Source: Candidatus Caenarcanum sp.
Lineage (GTDB): Bacteria > Cyanobacteriota > Vampirovibrionia > Gastranaerophilales > UBA9971
Length of the DNA: 5,963 nt
Direction: 5' to 3'
Assembly: GCA_020720345.1 (NCBI GenBank)
Contig: DYOT01000056.1
Coordinates: 1,795 to 7,757, forward strand
The notes beneath the pieces were generated by a model that was given only the letters and a program-made list of their open reading frames with translations, had not been told where the DNA came from and made no database searches. Made by a program: the position numbers and the translations under genes. Below, piece by piece: positions 1 through 5,568 of the stretch (position 1 is its first letter; each line of letters begins with the position of its first letter).

Positions 1-26
1 TTATAATGAGCTTTTCTTTTTTCCAT
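1..26 (-). CDS. Possible start of an MqsR-family toxin gene (partial, cut by window edge)
   Basis: Only eight complete codons are visible, reading M-E-K-R-K-A-H-Y from an ATG at 26-24. That opening resembles the N-terminus I recall for MqsR-type mRNA interferases (E. coli MqsR begins MEKRTPH; many homologues have KRKxHY followed by a helix). MqsR toxins cleave mRNA and are encoded with an MqsA antitoxin, usually in one operon autoregulated through a palindromic operator. Here a perfect palindrome lies 9 bp upstream (36-56), and a TTGAAA box lies at 59-64. There is no Shine-Dalgarno sequence, so a leaderless or near-leaderless message would be needed. Eight residues are too few for a firm assignment, and the stretch may be chance. 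Confidence 0.3.
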
Positions 27-35
27 AATAATATT

Positions 36-56
36 ATGTTAGCATAATGCTAACAT
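36..56. promoter_or_regulatory. Perfect palindrome: candidate operator on the minus strand, or plus-strand terminator
   Basis: The arms ATGTTAGCA (36-44) and TGCTAACAT (48-56) are perfect reverse complements around a 3-base loop. Read on the plus strand, the hairpin is followed by six T (56-61), which is the form of a rho-independent terminator for a gene entering from the left. Read on the minus strand, it has no clean U-run, so it is a poor mutS2 terminator. It does lie between a TTGAAA box (64-59) and the ATG at 26, where an autorepressor of a toxin-antitoxin operon would bind. A weak -10 (TAACAT) sits 17 bp after that box inside the palindrome. Both readings remain open, and the element could do both jobs. 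Confidence 0.55.
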
Positions 57-68
57 TTTTTCAATCCT

Positions 69-2540
69 TTACTTCAACTCCACGACTGTAACCCCATCGC
101 CGCCTTCTACCTGTTCCCCCTGCCGGAATTTATCCACATATGGCGAAGTCCTGAAATATTCCCGCACAGCTTTTCGTAATATGCCCGTACCATGCCCGTG
201 GATAATATAAACAGGCGAAAGATTTGCCAAACTTGCTTCATCAAGATAAGATTCAACTTTATTTAAAGCATCTTCAGAATTTAAACCTCTTAAATCAAGC
301 GAGTTCCTGGGCGAACTCCTGTCATGCTGAACTTGTTTCAGCATCTTTCTAGCATTGGATAGACCCTGAAACGAGTTCAAGGTGACGTTTTTACGCTTAG
401 AAGCATGCGGCGTAAAATTAGATTTAGGCATAAAAAGCTCATCAGCCTTTACATTTGTTTTAAGGACACCGATTTCCACCTGAACATTATTGCTTTTATC
501 AGGCATAGCAGATAAAACAGCTTCACTCTCGAGATGCTTAATAAGCAAAATATCGCCTATTTTAATATTGTTCCAATCAACAGGTTGATATTCGGGCTCC
601 AGTTCTTCTTTTTCCTCAGAACTAAACGCTTTAAGCTCATATTCAGTATTTTCAATTTTTGAAAGAGAACGTCTTGCTATTTTTTCGCTTTTTGTTTGCC
701 TCAATTCGTCGAGAACCTGCTTGATTTCTTCTTTCGCCCTAAAAAATTCCGAGTCAAATTTTTTCCTGTAAACGCTTATTATCTTTTTCTTTTCATCCTT
801 TATTTTTTCAAGCTCCTCGTTATAATTTTTTTCGAGATGCTCAAGACTTTCTTTAGTTTCTTCAACCTTTCTGGCATTTTTTGAAAGCTCCTGCTGTGTA
901 TTTTGCAAGCCTTCAAGAACATGTCCCGTCGGATCCTTTCTGTTTAAATAAATTTCACGCGCTGCTTCACAAATATTATCGTCAAGTCCAAGCTTCTGTG
1001 AAATATAAATTGCGTTACTCTTGCCGGGCAAGCCCATTAAGAGTCTATAAGTAGGCGCAAGGCTTTCTGTATCAAACTCCACGCTTGCGTTATAAAAACC
1101 TGGCTGCGTGTAAGCAAGAACCTTAAGCTCGCTAAAATGCGTTGTTATTATTGCCCTTGCTCCTTTTTTACGAATATTTTGAAGAATTGCCTCGGCAAGA
1201 GCCGTCCCTTCAAGCGGGTCTGTCCCTGCCCCTATTTCATCAAGAAGGATAAGTGTCTCATCATCGGTTTTTTCAATAATTTCAACAATGTTTTTAATAT
1301 GACCGGAAAATGTGGATAAGCTCTGGATAATGCTTTGCTCATCACCGATATCAGCAAAAATATTTTTAAAAGGATAAATACTTGCCTCTTCAGCCGGAAC
1401 ATGAAGCCCTGCCTTTGCCATAAGCGTGCAAATCCCGGCAGTTTTAAGAATTACAGTTTTACCACCGGTATTAGGACCTGTAATTATCATAATATTGAAA
1501 CCCTCAGCCGCTTTATAAGTAGTCAATTCATGAGTCGTGTACTTATTGGTGCAACTTTGCTGCCCTATTCCAATATCGTTCGGAACAACTTTTTCGATTA
1601 CTCTTAATAGGACAGGATGTCTGACGGTTTTAAGGGAAATAAACTTTTCAGAATTAATTTCCGGTTCAGTTCCATTAATAGATATACTGTATTTGGACTT
1701 AGCGAAAATAAAATCAATTTCTGCAAGTATATCAAGTGTATAAGTTAATTCTTCAGCAATTATTTTTATTCTGCCGGTCAATTCCGCTAAAATTCTTTGG
1801 ACTTCGGTTTGTATTTTGAGCTCAATTTCCCTAATATTATTGTTAAGCTCAACTATCGCTTTGGGCTCAATGAAAATTGTAGCTCCGCTTGCCGAAATAT
1901 CGTGCACAATTCCGGGGACATGCGCCTTATGTTCAACTTTGACAGGAATAACATACCTGTCAGCTCTTAAAGTATATACATTTTCCTGAAGATATTTTGA
2001 AATTGCAGAAGAATTTATCAAACTGTTAAGCTTATTTTTTAGATTATCAGCCTGGTCTTTAAGACTCAGGCGTAAACGCCTTAATTCAGGGCTTGCAGTG
2101 TCATACATATTGCCTGCTTCATCAAAAATGCTTAAGATATCTTCTTCAATCCGTTTATCTTCGTATAAACCGCTTGAAATATTATGTAATTCAGGTACTT
2201 CTTCCCTGCGCTGTGAAAAAAAGTTCTTCAAACGTCTGGAAGCACCTAGAGTATTTGCTATATCAATTAATTCTTCACTTCTTAGCGTTTTTCCCGCTTT
2301 TGCAATTTTTATAAAATCAGCTATATTTCTTATTCCGCCCAGCGGGGGATAATCAGCATTATCGAGTAAATTTTTACCCTCTGTGGTCAACTTCAGCTCA
2401 TATTTAATTTTTTCAGGCTGCGAAAAAATTTCCGCATTTAAGCAGCGCTCTTTTCCTATTTCGCAGGTTGCATTTTTTGATAAGTCCTCAAGAATTGTTT
2501 TCCATTCAAGAGCTTTCATAGTCTGGTCATTTGTGTTCAT
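69..2540 (-). CDS. mutS2: MutS2 family ATPase/nuclease with Smr domain
   Basis: This is a MutS2 protein: a DNA- and ribosome-associated relative of mismatch-repair MutS, reported to suppress recombination in some species and to act in rescue of collided ribosomes in Bacillus. The order of parts is complete. The N-terminal core/clamp region spans about 1-340. The ATPase has Walker A GPNTGGKT (355-362), the QSLSTFSGH signature (406-414), Walker B ILLDE (431-435) and the TTHF switch (466-469). A charged coiled coil spans about 540-640 and a KOW-like beta domain about 653-705. The C-terminal Smr domain (about 746-823) has LDLRG (748-752) and HGHGTG (781-786). At 823 residues it is longer than the usual ~780-790. 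Residues 719-740 are encoded by an inserted palindromic repeat in the linker before Smr. The Met1 start has no clear Shine-Dalgarno site, and Met8 is an alternative. It is probably co-transcribed with the small gene 49 bp upstream. Confidence 0.96.
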   Translation of the reverse strand: MNTNDQTMKALEWKTILEDLSKNATCEIGKERCLNAEIFSQPEKIKYELKLTTEGKNLLDNADYPPLGGIRNIADFIKIAKAGKTLRSEELIDIANTLGASRRLKNFFSQRREEVPELHNISSGLYEDKRIEEDILSIFDEAGNMYDTASPELRRLRLSLKDQADNLKNKLNSLINSSAISKYLQENVYTLRADRYVIPVKVEHKAHVPGIVHDISASGATIFIEPKAIVELNNNIREIELKIQTEVQRILAELTGRIKIIAEELTYTLDILAEIDFIFAKSKYSISINGTEPEINSEKFISLKTVRHPVLLRVIEKVVPNDIGIGQQSCTNKYTTHELTTYKAAEGFNIMIITGPNTGGKTVILKTAGICTLMAKAGLHVPAEEASIYPFKNIFADIGDEQSIIQSLSTFSGHIKNIVEIIEKTDDETLILLDEIGAGTDPLEGTALAEAILQNIRKKGARAIITTHFSELKVLAYTQPGFYNASVEFDTESLAPTYRLLMGLPGKSNAIYISQKLGLDDNICEAAREIYLNRKDPTGHVLEGLQNTQQELSKNARKVEETKESLEHLEKNYNEELEKIKDEKKKIISVYRKKFDSEFFRAKEEIKQVLDELRQTKSEKIARRSLSKIENTEYELKAFSSEEKEELEPEYQPVDWNNIKIGDILLIKHLESEAVLSAMPDKSNNVQVEIGVLKTNVKADELFMPKSNFTPHASKRKNVTLNSFQGLSNARKMLKQVQHDRSSPRNSLDLRGLNSEDALNKVESYLDEASLANLSPVYIIHGHGTGILRKAVREYFRTSPYVDKFRQGEQVEGGDGVTVVELK
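321..386. repeat. Palindromic interspersed repeat element inserted in frame in mutS2
   Basis: This 66-bp element (22 codons) has outer arms that pair: TCATGCTGAACTTGTTTCAG near 322-341 matches the reverse complement of CTGAAACGAGTTCAAGGTGA near 366-385 except at four positions. On the minus strand it encodes NSFQGLSNARKMLKQVQHD plus three leading residues (VTL). I recall this peptide and its DNA palindrome turning up in unrelated proteins and intergenic gaps of many bacterial genomes, comparable in behaviour to the Rickettsia palindromic elements. It lies between the KOW-like domain and the Smr domain and keeps the reading frame. The right arm ends at the GGTGAC at 381-386 and the left arm begins at GTCATG at 321. 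No target duplication is evident. The DNA palindrome and the frame are seen directly; the family identity is from memory. Confidence 0.8.
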
Positions 2541-2564
2541 AGTTTATATTATTGCGCTTTAAGC

Positions 2565-2580
2565 ATAAATTGCAATTTAT
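2565..2580. repeat. Perfect 16-bp palindrome between the TM1266-like gene and mutS2
   Basis: ATAAATTGCAATTTAT is its own reverse complement. It fills part of the 49-bp gap between the stop of the upstream gene and the mutS2 start, about 25-40 bp ahead of the mutS2 ATG. Its size and position would suit a dimeric repressor site or a local promoter control of mutS2. It is AT-rich, so chance formation is possible, and there is no T-run that would make it a terminator. Confidence 0.35.
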
Positions 2581-2589
2581 TAGAACAAA

Positions 2590-2847
2590 CTAAAACTCAA
2601 AAACCATCTTTTGGACTTCTGCTCCCTCTATGGCTTTTAAATCATTTTCAAGAGCCGCAATTTCTGCGTCTGCGCCAATAACATCAAGCAAAATCACGCC
2701 ATCAGGCGAACAAACATTATCAGAAGCATTATGAATCCCTATTCTGGTCTTAATTTTGCAGCCATGAGCCGAAATAATTTTCTGAAAATCAGGCGAAGTC
2801 ATAATTCTTTTTCTTAATAAAACGCCTAAAATAGTTGTTTTTGCCAT
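2590..2847 (-). CDS. Small TM1266-like (ACT/NikR C-terminal-like fold) protein
   Basis: The 85-residue product shows a beta-alpha-beta-beta-alpha-beta pattern: TTILGVLLRKR, a helix TSPDFQKIISAHG, the strand KIKTRIGIHN, then GVILLDVIGADAEIAALENDLKAIEGAEVQKMVF. The IKTRIGI strand and the 'ALENDLKAIEGAEVQKM' ending resemble the TM1266 family, annotated as a putative iron-only hydrogenase system regulator, with a ferredoxin-like ACT or NikR C-terminal fold. Such domains usually bind small ligands or metals and dimerise; there is no DNA-binding domain here. No hydrogenase genes are in view, so the hydrogenase link is only the family label. The start at 2847 is fixed by an AAGGAGGA site with a 7-bp gap. 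An upstream in-frame Met (2892) would put that site inside the gene. It precedes mutS2 on the same strand by 49 bp. Confidence 0.72.
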   Translation of the reverse strand: MAKTTILGVLLRKRIMTSPDFQKIISAHGCKIKTRIGIHNASDNVCSPDGVILLDVIGADAEIAALENDLKAIEGAEVQKMVFEF

Positions 2848-2854
2848 AAAAATT

Positions 2855-2862
2855 TCCTCCTT
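2855..2862 (-). promoter_or_regulatory. Strong ribosome binding site that decides the start of the TM1266-like gene
   Basis: The minus strand reads AAGGAGGA seven bases before the ATG at 2847-2845. It is a near-perfect anti-16S match and rules out the longer reading frame starting at 2892. Confidence 0.85.
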
Positions 2863-2943
2863 ATATGTTTTAACCTCAAAATATTGAAACACAATTTGTA
2901 AGATTTAATAAATAATGCTCATGACTAAAATTTTTGAACGAAT

Positions 2944-2972
2944 TTGACGCTTTTTACTTATACTATGATAAA
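2944..2972 (+). promoter_or_regulatory. Candidate sigma-70-type promoter of the plus-strand gene run
   Basis: TTGACG (2944-2949) matches the -35 consensus at five of six bases. The best-looking -10 word, TATGAT (2964-2969), is only 14 bp away. GATAAA (2967-2972) is at the ideal 17 bp but matches poorly. Either would start transcription just ahead of the ATG at 2981. The spacing conflict keeps this tentative. Confidence 0.35.
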
Positions 2973-2980
2973 ATTATTTT

Positions 2981-3201
2981 ATGGATAGAATTAAAGAAAA
3001 AATAACATATTACAGAACTTTAATAACCTTGTTTTGGACAGGCTTGTTTATCCTTGGAAGCGGAATAAGCTGGTCATTAATAAATTTAAAAGGATTTCTG
3101 GCTAATATAATTCAGGATTAGGGTTAATATTTGGATTATGTTTGGCAATATTTTTCATTATTCTTGATTATAAAATCAGAAAACTTATAAAGGAGCTATA
3201 A
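2981..3201 (+). pseudogene. Frameshifted gene for a small two-helix membrane protein
   Basis: From the ATG at 2981 the frame reads a charged start (MDRIKEKITYYR), then a hydrophobic helix (TLITLFWTGLFILGSGISWSLI), and stops at 3119-3121 after 46 residues. The -1 frame is open from 3106 and continues from about 3115 as GLGLIFGLCLAIFFIILDYK, a second helix, ending with a basic tail IRKLIKEL and a stop at 3199-3201. Joined, they give a roughly 73-residue hairpin membrane protein with charged ends. The shift must fall between 3106 and 3118. There is no X-XXY-YYZ slippery heptamer, so a one-base deletion (real or a sequencing/assembly error) is more likely than programmed frameshifting. No function can be assigned. 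It is the first gene of the plus-strand run, and the next gene's ribosome binding site lies inside its 3' end. Confidence 0.65.
3190..3195 (+). promoter_or_regulatory. Ribosome binding site supporting the 34-residue peptide gene
   Basis: AAGGAG lies 8 bp before the ATG at 3204 and inside the last codons of the frameshifted upstream gene. This placement is typical of translational coupling and supports the very short downstream frame as a real gene. Confidence 0.7.
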
Positions 3202-3203
3202 TT

Positions 3204-3308
3204 ATGAATACAGAATTAATTCAAATAATTTTATTTTCCGCTTTTGCATTAATGATGATATTCTTAACTTTATATTTAACATATCAAACAGCTACAGACA
3301 AAACATAA
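3204..3308 (+). CDS. 34-residue single-helix membrane peptide
   Basis: The product begins MNTELIQ, continues with a hydrophobic stretch of about 19 residues (IILFSAFALMMIFLTLYLT, residues 8-26) and ends with a short polar tail (YQTATDKT). It has the look of a single-pass inner-membrane miniprotein. Support comes from a good ribosome binding site at 8 bp, a 2-bp gap from the previous gene's stop, and its place between that gene and the LamB/YcsF gene 16 bp downstream. It may work with the two-helix protein encoded just before it. I recognise no family, and no function is proposed. Confidence 0.6.
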   Translation: MNTELIQIILFSAFALMMIFLTLYLTYQTATDKT

Positions 3309-3324
3309 AAATTAGAGAGAAAAA

Positions 3325-4137
3325 ATGATTCCGTTATCAAGCCTTAAAAAAGAACAAAAACAGGAAAAACAAATTAGCATTGATTTAAACTGCGATCTCG
3401 GTCAGAGTTTCGGAGTTTATAAAAACGACTCAGAGATTGAACTTTTAAAGTACGTAAGCTCTGTAAATATTTCCTGCGGATCCCATGCCGGAGACCCCGT
3501 AACCATAATGAACACCCTTAAGATTGCCGCGGAAAATCATGTTTCTGTCGGTGCTCATATCGGATATCAGGACATTCAAGGTTTTGGATACCGTGCTATG
3601 AACCTTGATGAAGAAGAAATTCAGGCGCTGGTAATTTATCAAATAGGCGCTTTAAGTTCTCTTGCAAAAGTTTATAACATCAGCTTGGAACACGTAAGAC
3701 CTCATGGGGCAATGTATGTTCAGGCTGCAAAGGATTATAAGATATCTTTTGCAATTGCAAAAGCCATTGCAAAATATGACCCGTGGTTAATCTATGTTGG
3801 AGCCCCCGGAGAAAACCTGCTTAATGCCGGTGAAGAGGCAAACATCAGAGTGGCTCAAGAAATTCAGCCCGATAAAAAATACACTGTGGAAGGTAATATT
3901 GATTTTGAATCTGGAGATATAGCCAATTTAAATTATTCCTTCAGGCTCCTTGAGGGTTTACTCAGGGATTCTACTGTAATAAATAATCAGGAAGGCAGAA
4001 CAAAACTGGATTTCAAGACTATACACCTTTCATTGAAATCTTCCGTTTCTCTGGAAATTGCTAAAAAAGCAAAAGAATTAATTCCAAACCCAATACCAAT
4101 GGCAGGGACTTATGTTGCAGAAACAGGATGGGTATAG
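3325..4137 (+). CDS. Divergent LamB/YcsF family protein (PxpA-like, 5-oxoprolinase subunit A family)
   Basis: Classical members (PxpA) work with PxpB and PxpC to hydrolyse 5-oxoproline to glutamate using ATP. The N-terminal half is clearly this family: DLNCDLGQ (20-27), NISCGSHAGD (48-57), GAHIGYQD (76-83), GFG (86-88), YQIGAL (105-110) and RPHGAMY (125-131). The C-terminal half is unusual. The usual ADR, RSxPGA and VHGD motifs are absent: the protein has PDK at 182-184, no RSxPGA, and HLSL at 234-237 where VHGD would be expected. DLGE has become DLGQ. A 16-residue lysine/glutamine-rich extension precedes the domain, giving 270 residues against about 250. No pxpB or pxpC is next to it. It may be a paralogue with a changed substrate. 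The start at 3325 has a weak GAGAG site 5 bp upstream; there is no better in-frame ATG before the domain. Confidence 0.82.
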   Translation: MIPLSSLKKEQKQEKQISIDLNCDLGQSFGVYKNDSEIELLKYVSSVNISCGSHAGDPVTIMNTLKIAAENHVSVGAHIGYQDIQGFGYRAMNLDEEEIQALVIYQIGALSSLAKVYNISLEHVRPHGAMYVQAAKDYKISFAIAKAIAKYDPWLIYVGAPGENLLNAGEEANIRVAQEIQPDKKYTVEGNIDFESGDIANLNYSFRLLEGLLRDSTVINNQEGRTKLDFKTIHLSLKSSVSLEIAKKAKELIPNPIPMAGTYVAETGWV

Positions 4138-4162
4138 CTGCGAAGCAGGAATTGAAGCAGAA

Positions 4163-4786
4163 ATGGCTGTAAACAACAGGCACTGCAAGCTGAACTCATT
4201 CACCAGACTGGCTGTTCTGGCATCAGGCAGCGGCACTAATCTTGCTTCCTTAATAGATGCGGTAAAAACAGGCATTATCGAAAATGCGGCTATTGCCCTC
4301 GTAATTTCCAATAAAAAAGATGCTTATGCTCTTACAAGAGCTGAAAAAGCAGGTATTCCGATTCTTTATGCCCAAAGAAGCCTGTTTAATTCTGATGAAG
4401 AGTACGATTTATTTCTTAAAAAAAAGCTTAATGATTATAAAATTGATTTCGTGCTTCTTGCAGGCTATTTAAGAATACTAACAAAGCCTTTTTTACAAGC
4501 CTATGAAAACAGAATTCTTAATATTCATCCTTCTTTGCTGCCTGATTTTGGCGGAAAAGATATGTACGGGACAAAAGTTCATCAGTCAGTAATAGAGGCA
4601 AAAGTTAAAAAAAGCGGCTGCTCGGTTCATGTCGTTACTGAAGAAATTGATGGCGGTCCTGTTTTATCACAGGCAACAGTTCCGGTAATGCCGGATGACA
4701 CATCCGAAACACTAGCAGCCAGAATTCTTATTGAAGAGCACAAACTTTACCCCAAAACTATCAATGAATTTATAAAGGATAAGTAA
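4163..4786 (+). CDS. purN: Phosphoribosylglycinamide formyltransferase (GAR transformylase)
   Basis: PurN transfers a formyl group from 10-formyltetrahydrofolate to GAR, the third step of cytosolic de novo purine synthesis. Counting from the Met at 4163 (207 residues), the phosphate loop GSGTNL is at 22-27. The catalytic Asn and His of NIHPSLLP are N120 and H122, and the catalytic Asp of EEIDGGP is D163. Family landmarks LLAGYLRIL (98-106) and SGCSVHVVTEEIDGGP (151-166) are intact, so the enzyme should be active. The start is uncertain. ATG 4163 leaves a 25-bp gap after the previous gene and a 13-residue extension before the TRLAVLASG strand; its AGGA is 12 bp away. ATG 4112 would overlap the previous gene by 26 bp and adds 17 more residues with no homology value. 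The next gene begins 2 bp after the stop, so the two are probably translationally coupled. Confidence 0.93.
   Translation: MAVNNRHCKLNSFTRLAVLASGSGTNLASLIDAVKTGIIENAAIALVISNKKDAYALTRAEKAGIPILYAQRSLFNSDEEYDLFLKKKLNDYKIDFVLLAGYLRILTKPFLQAYENRILNIHPSLLPDFGGKDMYGTKVHQSVIEAKVKKSGCSVHVVTEEIDGGPVLSQATVPVMPDDTSETLAARILIEEHKLYPKTINEFIKDK
4775..4779 (+). promoter_or_regulatory. Ribosome binding site fixing the TTG start of the DUF2400 gene
   Basis: AAGGA inside the last codons of purN lies 9 bp before the TTG at 4789. It is what makes the rare TTG codon convincing as the start, since no ATG lies nearby in frame. Confidence 0.7.
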
Positions 4787-4788
4787 AA

Positions 4789-5568
4789 TTGCCGCAACTC
4801 ACAAAAAAATATCTCGCTGAGCTTGTAGAAACTTACGAAATTCCTGATTTTATAAAAGATGATCCTGTTCAATTTCCTCATAACCATACAAGGCAGGAAG
4901 ATATAGAAGTTTCAGCACTTATTTCTACTTGTTTTGCTTATGGAAGCCGTCCTAAAATTATTGAAACATTAAAATATATTCACAGTCATTTTAACGGCAG
5001 CCCTGCGGAATTTGCTAAAAATTTTGATATTGACAGAGATGCAGAGTTATTTAAGGGATTTATTTATAGATACAATCAGGAAAGGGACTTAGTCCAGCTA
5101 ATTTATGTAATCGGGCAAACTTTAAAAGATTATGGAACTCTGGAAAAAGCTTTTTTGAAAGCTTATAACCCGAAAGATAAAAATATAAAACAAAGCCTTA
5201 CAAACTTTGTAAATTTATTAAGAAGTTACCTTCCATGCACTGAAGAACGCTGCAAAGGTCTATTTCACCTGCTTCCTAACCCTGAAGGAGGAAGCGCATG
5301 CAAAAGATTAAACCTTTTTCTCAAATGGATGGTACGAAAAAAACCTGTCGACCTAAATTTATGGAAAAGCATCCCTGCAAATAAATTAATAATACCGCTT
5401 GACACTCATGTGGCAAGGATTTCAAGAAAATGGGAATTAACTTCAAGAAAAACCGATGACTGGAAAACAGCTGAAGAAATAACAGAAAACCTGAAGAAAT
5501 TTGATGCTTCCGACCCTGTCAAATATGATTTTGCGATTTTTGGCTTAGGGATAAGTGGCTTGGCTTAA
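4789..5568 (+). CDS. TIGR02757/DUF2400 family protein, unknown function
   Basis: The 259-residue product matches the TIGR02757 (DUF2400) family along its length: DPVQFPH (25-31), a helical region with ISTCFAYGSRPKI (45-57), the signature SACKRLNLFLKWMVR (169-183), PLDTH (203-207) and the closing DPVKYDFAIFGLG (242-254). The helical architecture and the PLDTHVAR segment recall helix-hairpin-helix DNA glycosylases, but I see no clear glycosylase active-site pattern, so a DNA-repair role is inference. It starts with TTG, preceded by AAGGA at 9 bp, and sits 2 bp after the purN stop, implying coupled translation. Nothing in the sequence ties it to purine synthesis. It ends on a taa that overlaps the stop of the convergent prepilin gene. 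Length is normal and no frame defects are seen. Confidence 0.9.
   Translation: MPQLTKKYLAELVETYEIPDFIKDDPVQFPHNHTRQEDIEVSALISTCFAYGSRPKIIETLKYIHSHFNGSPAEFAKNFDIDRDAELFKGFIYRYNQERDLVQLIYVIGQTLKDYGTLEKAFLKAYNPKDKNIKQSLTNFVNLLRSYLPCTEERCKGLFHLLPNPEGGSACKRLNLFLKWMVRKKPVDLNLWKSIPANKLIIPLDTHVARISRKWELTSRKTDDWKTAEEITENLKKFDASDPVKYDFAIFGLGISGLA

Larger units (their letters stand above)
2848..2980. other. Divergent intergenic region between the minus-strand pair and the plus-strand gene run
   Basis: These 133 bp separate the start of the TM1266-like gene (minus) from the start of the plus-strand run and should hold both promoters. On the minus strand I see the ribosome binding site but no convincing -35/-10 pair. 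On the plus strand a candidate promoter lies near 2944-2972. No long inverted repeat or conserved RNA element is apparent. Confidence 0.6.

Noticed and set aside
321..386. CRISPR or insertion-sequence reading of the palindrome in mutS2
   Set aside because: There is a single copy, no regularly spaced repeats and no transposase; it is a short palindromic interspersed element.
696..2352. Several plus-strand open frames of 60-90 codons inside mutS2
   Set aside because: They are antisense to a clearly conserved gene, have Phe/Cys-rich low-information translations and lack ribosome binding sites.
2848..2892. A 15-residue N-terminal extension of the TM1266-like protein from a Met at 2892
   Set aside because: It would place the AAGGAGGA ribosome binding site inside the coding sequence; the Met at 2847 is correctly spaced from that site.
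3106..3119. Programmed -1 ribosomal frameshift site
   Set aside because: No slippery heptamer lies in the only interval where both frames are open, and no obvious downstream stimulatory hairpin is seen; a one-base deletion or error explains the data better.
3445..3642. Minus-strand 65-codon frame opposite the LamB/YcsF gene
   Set aside because: It lies wholly within conserved motifs of the plus-strand gene and shows no features of its own.
4078..4311. Minus-strand 77-codon frame across the LamB/YcsF-purN junction
   Set aside because: It is a shadow of two conserved genes, with no ribosome binding site or recognisable motif.
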